A stretch of DNA of 47,185 nucleotides, from NCBI GenBank assembly GCA_013287645.1, contig JABDDJ010000013.1:1-47185 (forward strand), written 5' to 3'. Shown here piece by piece: positions 33,713-41,951 of this stretch. The notes under the pieces were generated by a model. That model made no database searches, had not been told where the DNA came from, and worked only from the letters and a program-made list of their open reading frames with translations. The DNA is from Chlamydiota bacterium. GTDB taxonomy: Bacteria; Chlamydiota; Chlamydiia; Chlamydiales; JABDDJ01. How positions within the stretch are numbered: position 1 is the stretch's first letter; each line of letters starts with the position of its first letter. The position numbers and the translations under genes were made by a program.

Positions 33713-36065
33713 CCTGTTCCTGATCGTCTTCTTCCAGATCTTCTTCTGGATTGGAATAGCGTGTTCTCTTAGCTAGTATTTTGCGCGGTTTGCTGCCTTC
33801 AGCAGGTCCTACAATACCATCCCGTTGAAGCTGATCCATCAGGCTAGCAGCTCTGGCATATCCAATTTTAAGTTTACGTTGTAGAAACGTCGTTGAGGCA
33901 TTGCCTGTACCGAGTATGACATCCTTAGCTTGTTCGTAAAGTGAATCAAGCAAGGTAGGATCTGAATCAATGTTTGTACCATCGCTAGGTGCATGATAAA
34001 CATCGAACGATTCTATGACATATCTAGGAGGAGCTTGATCACAAATTTTTTGAACCACACGGTTAATGTCTTCGTCTCGGATATAAGCGCCTTGTGCACG
34101 CACTAGTGTGGATGTTCCTGGCGGGAGGAAAAGCATGTCTCCATTGCCCAAAAGGCTCTCAGCACCTGTGTCGTCTAGCACAATCTGACTATTCACGCGG
34201 CTTGCTACCTTGAAGCTAATGCGTGTGGGGAAATTGGCTTTAATAAGTCCGGTGATGACCTCTCTAGAGGGTCTTTGAGTGGCTAAGATGAGGTGAATTC
34301 CCACTGCGCGAGCCATTTGGGCAATCCGAGCAATGTAGGTTTCGATATCGTGGCTAGAGACCATCATGAGGTCAGCTAATTCGTCGATAATCCCTACCAC
34401 ATAGTAAAGCTTCTCGGGAACTTCGCGGTTAAGAGCAGCTTCTTTCTCAAGATCACGTGTACGGTTGTTGTAGGCGTCAATGTTGCGAAGACCGAGCTGT
34501 TTTAAGAGTTCGTAACGGTTCTCCATCTCTTTGACCATCCACTGTAGGGCTGCACAGGCGCCGGAAGGCTCAGTGATCACTGGAGCTAACATATGGGGGA
34601 GGGGGCTATAGGCAGTAAGCTCAACTTTCTTAGGATCGACCATCACAAGCCGTATCTGATCTGGCTTAGCATTCAGAACGATAGACATGACGATCGTATT
34701 AATGCAGACAGATTTTCCCGAACCCGTAGCGCCTGCGATTATCAGATGAGGCATTTTAGTTAGATCGCTGATAACGAGGTCGCCATTGACAGCTTTTCCT
34801 AGCAGTAGGGGAATGTGTAGTTTTTTAGAACTTTTTTGGTAGGCGACAAGCAATTCTTGGAAACTGACCTCTTGTGGAAAGGGGCTGGGAATTTCGACCC
34901 CGACAGCGGCTTTTCCGGGGATGGGTGCGATGATGCGGATGGATCTGGCTTCGAGATTAAGGGCGATATCATTCTCTAAAGCCTTGATTCTCTGTACTTT
35001 AACACCAACAGACGGATGCACTTCAAACGATGCAATAGTAGGACCACAGTTGATATTTCCCACTTTTGCTTCGATGCTAAAGTTCATCAGGGTCTCTTCT
35101 AGAATGTCAGCCTGATGTCGAAGAATTTCTCCCAACTGCGCAGAGTCAATCGGTTTTCCAGGAGTTAACAGCTCTGCACTAGGCACGATATATTCAGCAA
35201 AATCGCCATTATAGACCTTTTGTGCCTCTATAGCCTGCACACGTCGACTGCGTGGAAGAGAAGGTGGAGCATCTTCGATGATCGGCTCTTCTTTCTCTTC
35301 AATAGGAGGAGTAAGCGTCATCAACATGCGTGTAGGCCGGCGGCTCGTGGGTACTTTTGGGACAGGTGCCACCAAGGCAGCTGAATCGTAGGCTAAGGGT
35401 AGAGTATCTTCTGGCTGTGGTATGGGTCGTGATAGTTTGATGCGTATCCACTCAAAACCTCGCCTGCATCTATCAGATATGAATAGTAGAAATTCTTGCG
35501 GATTCGATTTGCAAAGATAGAGCAGACCCATTCCTAGCATACCTGTCGCAATAAGACAGACACCTAACGTATTGAAGAGAGACAATAGGTTAAACCGTGG
35601 CAGGTCGTGAAAAATAAAGTAGAGGGGAGCACCTCCTAGATGAAAGCGGAGTCTCTTCTGCCACATTTGAGGTAAGAGAGTCTCTCCAAGCCATGCTCTG
35701 AACTCAGGATGAGCCTCTTCAACGACACAGAAAATGAGATTGATAGCTGTGATGCACAGTGCAGCGTAAAGTATTTTTTTGGTAAGGTAGTTAAGCGACT
35801 TTTGAAATAGTAGCCTCCAACCCATCCAAAATAGTAGTAAAAAAGTTAAGTAAGAACCGATACCGAGAAGACCAAACCATGTTTTGCCAATGACATGCCC
35901 AACCATTCCAAGCCAGTTAGAGGAATGGGGAGCATAAGCAAAGCTCAGAGTGCTTAACAAGCTGATTAAAGTAAAAAGAAGTAAAATAAATCCTTGAATT
36001 TCCAAACTAAGTGGGCTGGGATTTGAAATATCTTGCAAATGTTTATGCAATCGCTTTCTCGACAT
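33708..36065 (-). CDS. ftsK: DNA translocase FtsK
   Basis: The 785-residue protein has four or five N-terminal membrane segments (within 22-185), a Pro/Glu-rich linker of about 100 residues (shorter than in E. coli), and the RecA-type motor with Walker A GATGSGKS at 445-452, Walker B GIIDELADLMM near 560 and the sensor-like ATQRPSREVITGLIKANFPTRISFKV region. The C-terminal gamma winged helix (FLQRKLKIGYARAASLMDQLQRDGIVG) is present, so directional DNA reading is expected. It moves chromosome termini during division. Starts 12 bases after uppP with AAGGA upstream. The last residues are set by a stop codon in a repeat element. Confidence 0.95.
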   Translation of the reverse strand: MSRKRLHKHLQDISNPSPLSLEIQGFILLLFTLISLLSTLSFAYAPHSSNWLGMVGHVIGKTWFGLLGIGSYLTFLLLFWMGWRLLFQKSLNYLTKKILYAALCITAINLIFCVVEEAHPEFRAWLGETLLPQMWQKRLRFHLGGAPLYFIFHDLPRFNLLSLFNTLGVCLIATGMLGMGLLYLCKSNPQEFLLFISDRCRRGFEWIRIKLSRPIPQPEDTLPLAYDSAALVAPVPKVPTSRRPTRMLMTLTPPIEEKEEPIIEDAPPSLPRSRRVQAIEAQKVYNGDFAEYIVPSAELLTPGKPIDSAQLGEILRHQADILEETLMNFSIEAKVGNINCGPTIASFEVHPSVGVKVQRIKALENDIALNLEARSIRIIAPIPGKAAVGVEIPSPFPQEVSFQELLVAYQKSSKKLHIPLLLGKAVNGDLVISDLTKMPHLIIAGATGSGKSVCINTIVMSIVLNAKPDQIRLVMVDPKKVELTAYSPLPHMLAPVITEPSGACAALQWMVKEMENRYELLKQLGLRNIDAYNNRTRDLEKEAALNREVPEKLYYVVGIIDELADLMMVSSHDIETYIARIAQMARAVGIHLILATQRPSREVITGLIKANFPTRISFKVASRVNSQIVLDDTGAESLLGNGDMLFLPPGTSTLVRAQGAYIRDEDINRVVQKICDQAPPRYVIESFDVYHAPSDGTNIDSDPTLLDSLYEQAKDVILGTGNASTTFLQRKLKIGYARAASLMDQLQRDGIVGPAEGSKPRKILAKRTRYSNPEEDLEEDDQEQD

Positions 36066-36077
36066 GCCAGATCCTTA

Positions 36078-36854
36078 CTACAGTAAAACAAAGTTGACAA
36101 AACAAAAGAGGCTGATAGCTATACAATACCAGGCGAAATATTTCAGTGCATCGCTGCGAATAATTTTCATCAGAAGGTATAGACCACAACAGCCTGCCAA
36201 AAAAGATACTATAAAGCCTAAGAAATATTCCTTAAGAGCAATATCTGCAATCATCACTTTTTCAGGCTGCAGAACAAGCTGTAATAATTTGAGTGAGAGC
36301 CCACCTAAAATAGCCGGAATAGCTAATAAAAAGGAGAAGACAACAGCCTCCTGCCGAGAAAAGCCCAAAAGTTTGGCTGTTGCGATGGTGGAACCACTTC
36401 TAGAAATGCCAGGTATGACAGCTACCCCCTGCATGCAGCCAATCAGGAAAGCATCGCGGCGACGCATTTGCGCTTTTTGCATAGACCAGTGCTGACAAGA
36501 AAATAGTAGAGCAGCTGTGATTAAGAACGAAAGCCACAACCAATAAGGCGTAGCAAAAAGCTTCTCTACGACAGGCAGCAGAGCAGCCACGCCCATTAAA
36601 GGCAGCGTGCCAATGACAAGATTAAAGAGCATTTGGCGGTCTTTTCTGAATAGAGTCATAATCTGTTTCGAGAAGAAAATCAAAATAGTCAGCAGAGTCC
36701 CTACATGACACACCAGATCAAACAAAATCAATCCATGTAGATTTTTCATTCCAAACATAGATTGAAATAACAGCAGATGACCAGAAGAACTAATAGGTAA
36801 GAACTCAGTAAGACCCTGGACAACGCCTAGTAGAATGGATTCGGCGGAGGTCAT
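36078..36854 (-). CDS. uppP: Undecaprenyl-diphosphatase
   Basis: The 258-residue polytopic protein of the BacA/UppP family has the two active-site signatures GVVQGLTEFLPISSSGHLLL at 10-29 and AVIPGISRSGSTIATA near 145. It dephosphorylates undecaprenyl diphosphate to recycle the lipid carrier for peptidoglycan and other glycans; overproduction gives bacitracin resistance in other bacteria. It is upstream of ftsK on the same strand, a cell-envelope/division pairing. Confidence 0.95.
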   Translation of the reverse strand: MTSAESILLGVVQGLTEFLPISSSGHLLLFQSMFGMKNLHGLILFDLVCHVGTLLTILIFFSKQIMTLFRKDRQMLFNLVIGTLPLMGVAALLPVVEKLFATPYWLWLSFLITAALLFSCQHWSMQKAQMRRRDAFLIGCMQGVAVIPGISRSGSTIATAKLLGFSRQEAVVFSFLLAIPAILGGLSLKLLQLVLQPEKVMIADIALKEYFLGFIVSFLAGCCGLYLLMKIIRSDALKYFAWYCIAISLFCFVNFVLL

Positions 36855-36881
36855 ATGTAGTCACTATTCTTGTAAAGGATG

Positions 36882-36956
36882 GGCGAACGACGGGGCTCGA
36901 ACCCGCGACTTTCGGATCCACAATCCGACGCTCTAACCAACTGAGCTACGATCGCC
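36882..36956 (-). tRNA. tRNA-His (GUG)
   Basis: A 75-base cloverleaf whose anticodon loop TTGTGGA gives GUG. The extra G at position -1 is encoded and faces C73, the histidine-specific identity feature. TAGCTCAGTTGGTTAGAGC forms the D arm and GGTTCGAGCC the T arm. CCA is not encoded. Confidence 0.96.
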
Positions 36957-37008
36957 ATAACGGGACGAATATTGCCTTTTCTTCACTTTAATGTCAATAT
37001 TCAAAAAC

Positions 37009-37039
37009 GTGCCCGTGCCCCTGCCCATGCCCGTGCCCG
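37009..37039. repeat. Hexanucleotide tandem repeat
   Basis: Five units of the form NTGCCC (GTGCCC, GTGCCC, CTGCCC, ATGCCC, GTGCCC) follow one another between tRNA-His and the palindromic element. No coding function is evident. Confidence 0.8.
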
Positions 37040-37048
37040 ATTTTAATT

Positions 37049-37156
37049 TATAACAGGATTTGCAGGATTGGCTTCACCAGCAGGATAAAAAGGATAAATA
37101 TAAAGCTATCTTGCCTATCCTGCCGGCGAAGCCGATCCTGCAAATCCTGTTATAAT
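37049..37156. repeat. Second palindromic repeat type (CAGGATTTGCAGGAT arms)
   Basis: Arms at about 37049-37087 and 37117-37155 are imperfect inverted complements (TATAACAGGATTTGCAGGAT and its complement) with GGATAAAAAGGATAAATATA between them. It differs in sequence from the CGCAAAG family. It adjoins the 3' side of a truncated hicB gene. Confidence 0.85.
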
Positions 37157-37191
37157 TTGTACATGAAGTATTATGAGGGCATTTCAGAATT

Positions 37192-37410
37192 TTAAATTTT
37201 TGAATTTTGAAAAGGCTTCTCAGGTTCTTGACCCAATTCATTACACCAGTCTAGATAGCCATCAATAGATCTTTCAAATTCCAATTTTATCTCATCCGGA
37301 GTAGTGCCTCGAAACGTTATAACATCACGGAGGCCGATGACTTCACCATGAAATATCATTGCTTCGTCATCAAACTGAACAACTCCTGTATAACCTTTAT
37401 ACTTTAACAT
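37192..37410 (-). CDS. HicB-family antitoxin, truncated and without HicA
   Basis: The 72-residue product matches the N-terminal RNase-H-like half of HicB antitoxins: YKGYTGVVQFDDEAMIFHGEVIGLRDVITFRGTTPDEIK (in part) followed by DGYLDWCNELGQEPEKPF. Family members of this subtype normally continue for about 35 residues with a ribbon-helix-helix DNA-binding domain after a GKF-type linker; here the frame stops after QNSKI and a palindromic repeat follows. No hicA toxin gene is adjacent on either side. AGGAG lies eight bases before ATG. Probably a decaying orphan. Confidence 0.7.
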   Translation of the reverse strand: MLKYKGYTGVVQFDDEAMIFHGEVIGLRDVITFRGTTPDEIKLEFERSIDGYLDWCNELGQEPEKPFQNSKI

Positions 37411-37445
37411 GGTATTACTCCTGCAATTTCAAGAAATTTAATTGA

Positions 37446-39026
37446 TTAAAAGAAAGAAATCCATTCATCTTGCTGAGGGGACTTGTAGGCTATACCTAGG
37501 GCAAAGAGAAGTGTGAGAAAGGCTGTGACGATAGCTGCAGGAATTTCTGTAGTGCGAATGACGATATCCATTGCCGGAGGTGCCTCCAGAGCTAGGCTGA
37601 CAACAAAATAGGTATAATATCCATTAAGTGTATGGATCAGCTGTCCAAGGGTTTCGAAGAAGGCATGTAAGAGTGATCCTACGATCAGAAAAAACATGGA
37701 GAGGCTGACGAAAAAGGGAAAAAAGAGGTTATACAATAAGCTAAAGAGGGGGAAGCTCTGAAAATGGTAGATTAACAGCGGAATGGCTGCTAAATTCACC
37801 GCTAAAGTTAATGCCAAGATAGTCCGTACTGCACCAGAAGCGATATAGACGTGTTGGGTAAAGAAATCCCACTGAATCGCCTGACTTAAATGTCTTACAG
37901 GTAATAATTTTTCAAAAAGTTTATGGGAGGGATGATAAAACATAAGAATTGCCGCTGTAATTGCAAAGCTGCATTGAAATCCAACCTGACCATAGCAGGA
38001 GGGCTCTATGAGCGACACAGCAGCCAAAGCAATGCCAAGGGAATTTAAGGCTGTAGGTCTTCTTTGGAGGAGGTATGCGCAAATGGCAATGGTTATTGTT
38101 AGCCAAGCTCTTAATACTGAAGCAGTTACACCAAGAATTAAAAAATATCCCGACAATAAAATTCCCAATAAACCAGTTGCAAAGCGCTTTGTCATAAAAA
38201 GCCGCAAAAAAAAGCCTGCAATAGCTCCCAAAAGCGAAAAATGAAATCCAGAGATCGCTAAGATATGCTGCACTCCAAATCTACCAAAGTGATGTTTAAG
38301 CACTGTATCATCAAACTGTCCTGTAACCATGCCTGCTAAAAATGGTCCGCTTCGCGAAGACTCCATGACAGAGCTTGTATAGTCTGCAACAGCGCGTTTT
38401 ATGCGTTCGCGCCAGAGTGTTAACTGGCCTCTCCAACTGTGGCCGAGGGGAGTCCATCGGGCATCTTTTCGTGTTTTCAAAAAATACTTATCTATCTTCT
38501 GAAAGTATGTTAAAGTGGCATGTACTTCCCACTCTTGCTCTACAGCTGGAATAAAATTCTCTTCTTTGGCTGAGAGCATCAAAGTTACGGGAACATCGGA
38601 TAGTATCTCTCTTTTACTTGTCTCAAAGCTCTGCACCATCGCATCTAAATACCAGTTCAGACCTGAAGAACTCTTCTTTTTTCTGATGTCAGTAATAACC
38701 AGACGTGCTTTACCATGCAGACCTTCCTCAGGCACTTCTATAGCATTATCAAACGTATATGCATAAAAGTAACCTGCACAAGCTAGTGAAGCAGCTAATA
38801 AGAGACGAAAAATTAGGTCGCGTTGATTTTTCCATAAAGCAAAGGGAAGGCATCCCCAAAGTGCTAAGATTGGAGCAGCTACCGCCATGAATGGGACTTG
38901 ATAAAAACTAATCCCTAAAAAAAGAGCTAACCCATATAACAGGGCAGGAGTACGCTCCCAAAAAAGGCCTACAGCATTAAGAATTTTAGGTCTGTACTTC
39001 TGAAAGACGTCGTGGATGAAAAACAC
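37446..39026 (-). CDS. comEC: ComEC/Rec2-family DNA uptake channel
   Basis: The 526-residue membrane protein has an N-terminal pair of membrane helices, a soluble OB-like region (about 90-200), and the competence domain with GQFDDTVLKHHFGRFGVQHILAISGFHFSLLG near 232 and many membrane helices after it. ComEC moves single-stranded DNA through the inner membrane. The C-terminal metallo-beta-lactamase-like domain of longer homologues is absent, as in other short ComEC proteins. The only visible upstream start is GTG at 39026, within the previous gene by 41 bp and poorly placed for its Shine-Dalgarno, so the true start is uncertain. Confidence 0.85.
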   Translation of the reverse strand: MFFIHDVFQKYRPKILNAVGLFWERTPALLYGLALFLGISFYQVPFMAVAAPILALWGCLPFALWKNQRDLIFRLLLAASLACAGYFYAYTFDNAIEVPEEGLHGKARLVITDIRKKKSSSGLNWYLDAMVQSFETSKREILSDVPVTLMLSAKEENFIPAVEQEWEVHATLTYFQKIDKYFLKTRKDARWTPLGHSWRGQLTLWRERIKRAVADYTSSVMESSRSGPFLAGMVTGQFDDTVLKHHFGRFGVQHILAISGFHFSLLGAIAGFFLRLFMTKRFATGLLGILLSGYFLILGVTASVLRAWLTITIAICAYLLQRRPTALNSLGIALAAVSLIEPSCYGQVGFQCSFAITAAILMFYHPSHKLFEKLLPVRHLSQAIQWDFFTQHVYIASGAVRTILALTLAVNLAAIPLLIYHFQSFPLFSLLYNLFFPFFVSLSMFFLIVGSLLHAFFETLGQLIHTLNGYYTYFVVSLALEAPPAMDIVIRTTEIPAAIVTAFLTLLFALGIAYKSPQQDEWISFF

Positions 39027-39582
39027 CCTTCTGAAGAGAATCTGACTGACTTTTATTCAGTAGCTCTTGAAGTCGCTTAACACTATCTTCAGCCATTAAA
39101 TGGGGAGTGTGTATAGGCATTTTCACAGAACTTTTTTCCTTCACGGGTTGGGAAGGAAGGCAAGTTACTAAATGGCTTTGAATCTTCAAAGCATCTTGCA
39201 AAGTAGCTAATGCAGCTGCTAAAGCAACATCTTTATCATGGCTATAATATGCGCCATTGAGTTCGCCATTAATAACGATCAGATATTTGTATCTCACTGT
39301 ACTCATATCAGAAAGAACAATCTCTTTTTTCAGTCTATCAATACTTGAGACTTCTCCTGTAATCAGTTCGGCATGTCTTTGGAGCGATGGAGGGCCAGAT
39401 GTACAGAAAAAGGGTGAATTGGCTATAGCTAGAGCATCGACATGAAGCTGATAGAGCAGAGGATGAGTGGGAGATAGAGACTTATCGAGAAGGACTATCT
39501 CGGAATAAATATGTGAGCTGCCAGAGCCTTGCTGATTCTGTTTATAGACAGTAAAGATAGCAACTTTGGGAACTTCAATCAT
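38986..39582 (-). CDS. Hypothetical protein upstream of comEC
   Basis: The 198-residue cytosolic protein is not one I recognise with confidence. Its first 120 residues look like a mixed alpha/beta domain (VPKVAIFTVYKQNQQGSG, SSIDRLKKEIVLSDMSTVRYKYLIVING); the rest is polar with a Lys/Ser-rich tail (VKRLQELLNKSQSDSLQKG). It overlaps the comEC frame by 41 bases, so the two are probably translated from the same mRNA. The stretch around RYKYLIVING recalls FAD-dependent dehydrogenases, but no GxGxxG motif is present. Confidence 0.6.
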   Translation of the reverse strand: MIEVPKVAIFTVYKQNQQGSGSSHIYSEIVLLDKSLSPTHPLLYQLHVDALAIANSPFFCTSGPPSLQRHAELITGEVSSIDRLKKEIVLSDMSTVRYKYLIVINGELNGAYYSHDKDVALAAALATLQDALKIQSHLVTCLPSQPVKEKSSVKMPIHTPHLMAEDSVKRLQELLNKSQSDSLQKGVFHPRRLSEVQT

Positions 39583-39741
39583 TAAAAAATACCTAATTTA
39601 TCTTTGACCCCCACTATACAGATTATGGAAATATTTTTCTACTTTTTTCTTTATTATTTCTTAATAATTCGAGAAATATTGCCCATGAAATCCAAATTTG
39701 CTATGAAATAAAATTAATTCTTTACCTGGGCACAAACGAAT

Positions 39742-40551
39742 ATGGACCGGCATGTAAAAGATTTTTTTTGTCCCTTTTCAGATAAGACTCCTCAAGGACA
39801 ATTCCATAAAGTCATTGTACTCCATGACGCTCCGGATGGTGAGTTTGACTTAATTGCTCGTAGCGTTCCTCCTGAATGCAAGGGATGGCTGGAGCTTGCA
39901 CAACTTCCTACAGCCGACCGTATTGAGCTTGTGAGAGAGTTTTGGCTGGGAAAAATGCGAGAGCATCCCCGCTTAACTCAGTTTTTAATCACTTTCTTTG
40001 ATGCTCTTGATGATATTGGCATTTATATTACTCAGCATCATTTCGATGATCCATTGGATTGTCATATGGTGTATAGCTTGCCTAATGATTGCGGATATTT
40101 CCGCGGTAAGCCCCCGGCGTCGGAGGATCAATTATTGACGATTCAAGACAATTTTTCCGATTGGGTTCTCCCTTCAGATTATCTAGCCTTTTTGCAGGTG
40201 CATGATGGATTTGCTAAGACAACTGACTGTACAGGTTTAACTACAACAGATCACCTGATCGAAAATTACGATAAATTTCAAAAATACTTAGAGCAACAAG
40301 ATACGCTCTTTACCACTAAGGGCCAGCCTGTGACTCCAAAATCGCTGATCCCATTCTATGAGTCATTCGGCATGCCCTTTTATCAATGTTTTTGGGGAGA
40401 GTGGCATCCAGAAGGAGAGATGGGAAATGTCTACTATTCCGGGTTGACTCATACTATTATCGATCCCGATAGCGACATAGGCCAGGCTGAGCAGATGGCT
40501 TTTCCCACTTTTGCCGATTGGTTAATCTTTTATCTGGAAAGAGTCGGGTAA
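39742..40551 (+). CDS. SMI1/KNR4 (SUKH)-family protein
   Basis: The 269-residue protein has an N-terminal region of about 125 residues of unknown fold, then a SUKH-type domain (SEDQLLTIQDNFSDWVLPSDYLAFLQVHDGF near 127, in outline) with later YYSGLTHTI and a C-terminal DWLIFYLERVG. SUKH proteins often act as immunity proteins to polymorphic toxins, but no toxin gene is adjacent. A homologue position next to the PTS genes in chlamydiae suggests a conserved cellular role instead (inference). A palindromic repeat separates it from hprK. Confidence 0.7.
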   Translation: MDRHVKDFFCPFSDKTPQGQFHKVIVLHDAPDGEFDLIARSVPPECKGWLELAQLPTADRIELVREFWLGKMREHPRLTQFLITFFDALDDIGIYITQHHFDDPLDCHMVYSLPNDCGYFRGKPPASEDQLLTIQDNFSDWVLPSDYLAFLQVHDGFAKTTDCTGLTTTDHLIENYDKFQKYLEQQDTLFTTKGQPVTPKSLIPFYESFGMPFYQCFWGEWHPEGEMGNVYYSGLTHTIIDPDSDIGQAEQMAFPTFADWLIFYLERVG

Positions 40552-40560
40552 TCTTCACCA

Positions 40561-40650
40561 TTAATTAAACGCAAAGCCGCAAAGTCGCAAAGAAAAAAAC
40601 TGTAACTTAAAATTTTATCTTTGCGACTTTGCGCCTTTGCGTTTAATTTA
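40561..40650. repeat. CGCAAAG-type palindromic repeat, copy 4
   Basis: Arms at 40561-40593 and 40618-40650 are near-perfect complements. This is the only copy in the window between genes on the same strand (SUKH gene and hprK). Confidence 0.9.
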
Positions 40651-40729
40651 GGTAAGATGAGTTAAGACTTGTCGTTCAATCCAATTACCTATATATTATT
40701 TTTTTGAAATGCTTACTGCGTAACTCACC

Positions 40730-41719
40730 ATGCCTAGTTATTACGTTGAAGATCTCTATGCCCAGCACGGGGCAGCCTTAGGGCTGGAACTTATTGCTGG
40801 TAAAGAAGGGCTAGGAAGAAAAATCTTTGTCCCAGAAGCTCACCGTCCAGGATTACCTTTGGCGGGGTATATGAAGAGCCATGCTGAAAAGAGAATCATG
40901 GTTTTTGGTAAGGTGGAGATTGAGTTTTTACGGGATACTCAACCCCAAACACGTGTAGAGAGGCTAAATATTCTTTTAAAGACACCTGTGCCCGCTGTTT
41001 TTGTAACAAGGCGTTACCGCCCTCCAAAAGAGTTACATTATCTTTGCGAAAAACATCAGGTGCCCCTTTTTCGCGCTAGCATGAGTACCATGAATTTTAT
41101 CAGCAAGCTCACACAGTTACTTACAGAAGAGTTTTCACCCTCAATGACCTGCCATGGTTCACTTGTCGAGGTCTTTGGAGTGGGAGTTCTCATACAAGGA
41201 GACTCATCTGTAGGAAAGAGCGAAGCCGCTTTAGGGCTTGTAGAAAGAGGACATCGCCTTATTTCGGATGATGTCGTCAAAGTCAAAAAGCGCGAAGGCA
41301 TGGAATTAGAGGGCTTTGGGGCTGGCTTGACACAGCATCATATGGAAATTCGCGGCATAGGAATCATCAATATCGCCAACCTGTATGGAGCCGTTTGCGT
41401 CCGCACAAGTAAAAGCATTGATCTGGTAGTCAAGTTGGAGGTTTGGAATGATAACCACTTTTATGACCGTGTCGGATTAGAGGAACATTTTTGCAATTTA
41501 ATGGGCGTAAATGTGCCCTACCATGTTCTACCAGTTAAGCCTGGAAGGGATGTGGTGCTCTTATTAGAGACTATAGCCTTAAATCATCGCCTTAAGAGAA
41601 TGGGATATAACTCAGCACGTGAATTCCGCAATAAATTACTTGAAATGACGACAGGACCTGAAACTAAAAAACGAGGAATGCGAATTGGAACTGGTTCAGA
41701 AAGTACGAGTAAAAAATAA
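40730..41719 (+). CDS. hprK: HPr kinase/phosphorylase
   Basis: The 329-residue bifunctional enzyme phosphorylates and dephosphorylates the regulatory Ser of HPr. It has an N-terminal domain of about 130 residues, CHG at 141-143, the Walker A P-loop GDSSVGKS at 157-164, LISDDVV near 178 and the HprK signature MEIRGIGIINI at 205-215. Length is normal. It overlaps ptsH by 35 bases, so the kinase and its substrate are made together. No PTS permease is in the window, so it probably works in a regulatory PTS. Confidence 0.96.
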   Translation: MPSYYVEDLYAQHGAALGLELIAGKEGLGRKIFVPEAHRPGLPLAGYMKSHAEKRIMVFGKVEIEFLRDTQPQTRVERLNILLKTPVPAVFVTRRYRPPKELHYLCEKHQVPLFRASMSTMNFISKLTQLLTEEFSPSMTCHGSLVEVFGVGVLIQGDSSVGKSEAALGLVERGHRLISDDVVKVKKREGMELEGFGAGLTQHHMEIRGIGIINIANLYGAVCVRTSKSIDLVVKLEVWNDNHFYDRVGLEEHFCNLMGVNVPYHVLPVKPGRDVVLLLETIALNHRLKRMGYNSAREFRNKLLEMTTGPETKKRGMRIGTGSESTSKK

Positions 41720-41951
41720 GATGGGACTGCATACACGTCCTGCAACAGCAATCGTTAAGCTCTTACAGGGATGTAAGTGCGATGTTAATTTCACCTATAA
41801 AAAAGAGACGATTAATGCAAAAAGTATTTTGAGCATACTCATGCTAGCAGCTAGGCGAAATACAACGATTACTATCAACGTCAAAGGCGCCGATGCCCCA
41901 GAGACAATGGAAAAACTCATAGAGGCTTTTGAAACCAAATTTGGAGAATAA
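41685..41951 (+). CDS. ptsH: Phosphocarrier protein HPr
   Basis: The 88-residue HPr has the active His at 16 (MGLHTRPATA) and the HprK target Ser at 47 (INAKSILSILMLAA), so both phosphorylation sites are kept. The start is TTG at 41685, with GAGG about eight bases upstream; no ATG is available before the active-site motif except the one directly at M13. The TTG start and the 35-base overlap with hprK suggest low, coupled expression. It receives phosphate from PtsI. Confidence 0.95.
   Translation: MELVQKVRVKNKMGLHTRPATAIVKLLQGCKCDVNFTYKKETINAKSILSILMLAARRNTTITINVKGADAPETMEKLIEAFETKFGE

Noticed and set aside
36064..36495. 143-codon plus-strand frame.
   Set aside because: It is antisense to uppP, which has clear motifs.
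37049..37191. A hicA toxin gene beside hicB.
   Set aside because: No frame with the short HicA fold or its catalytic His appears on either strand near 37192-37410.
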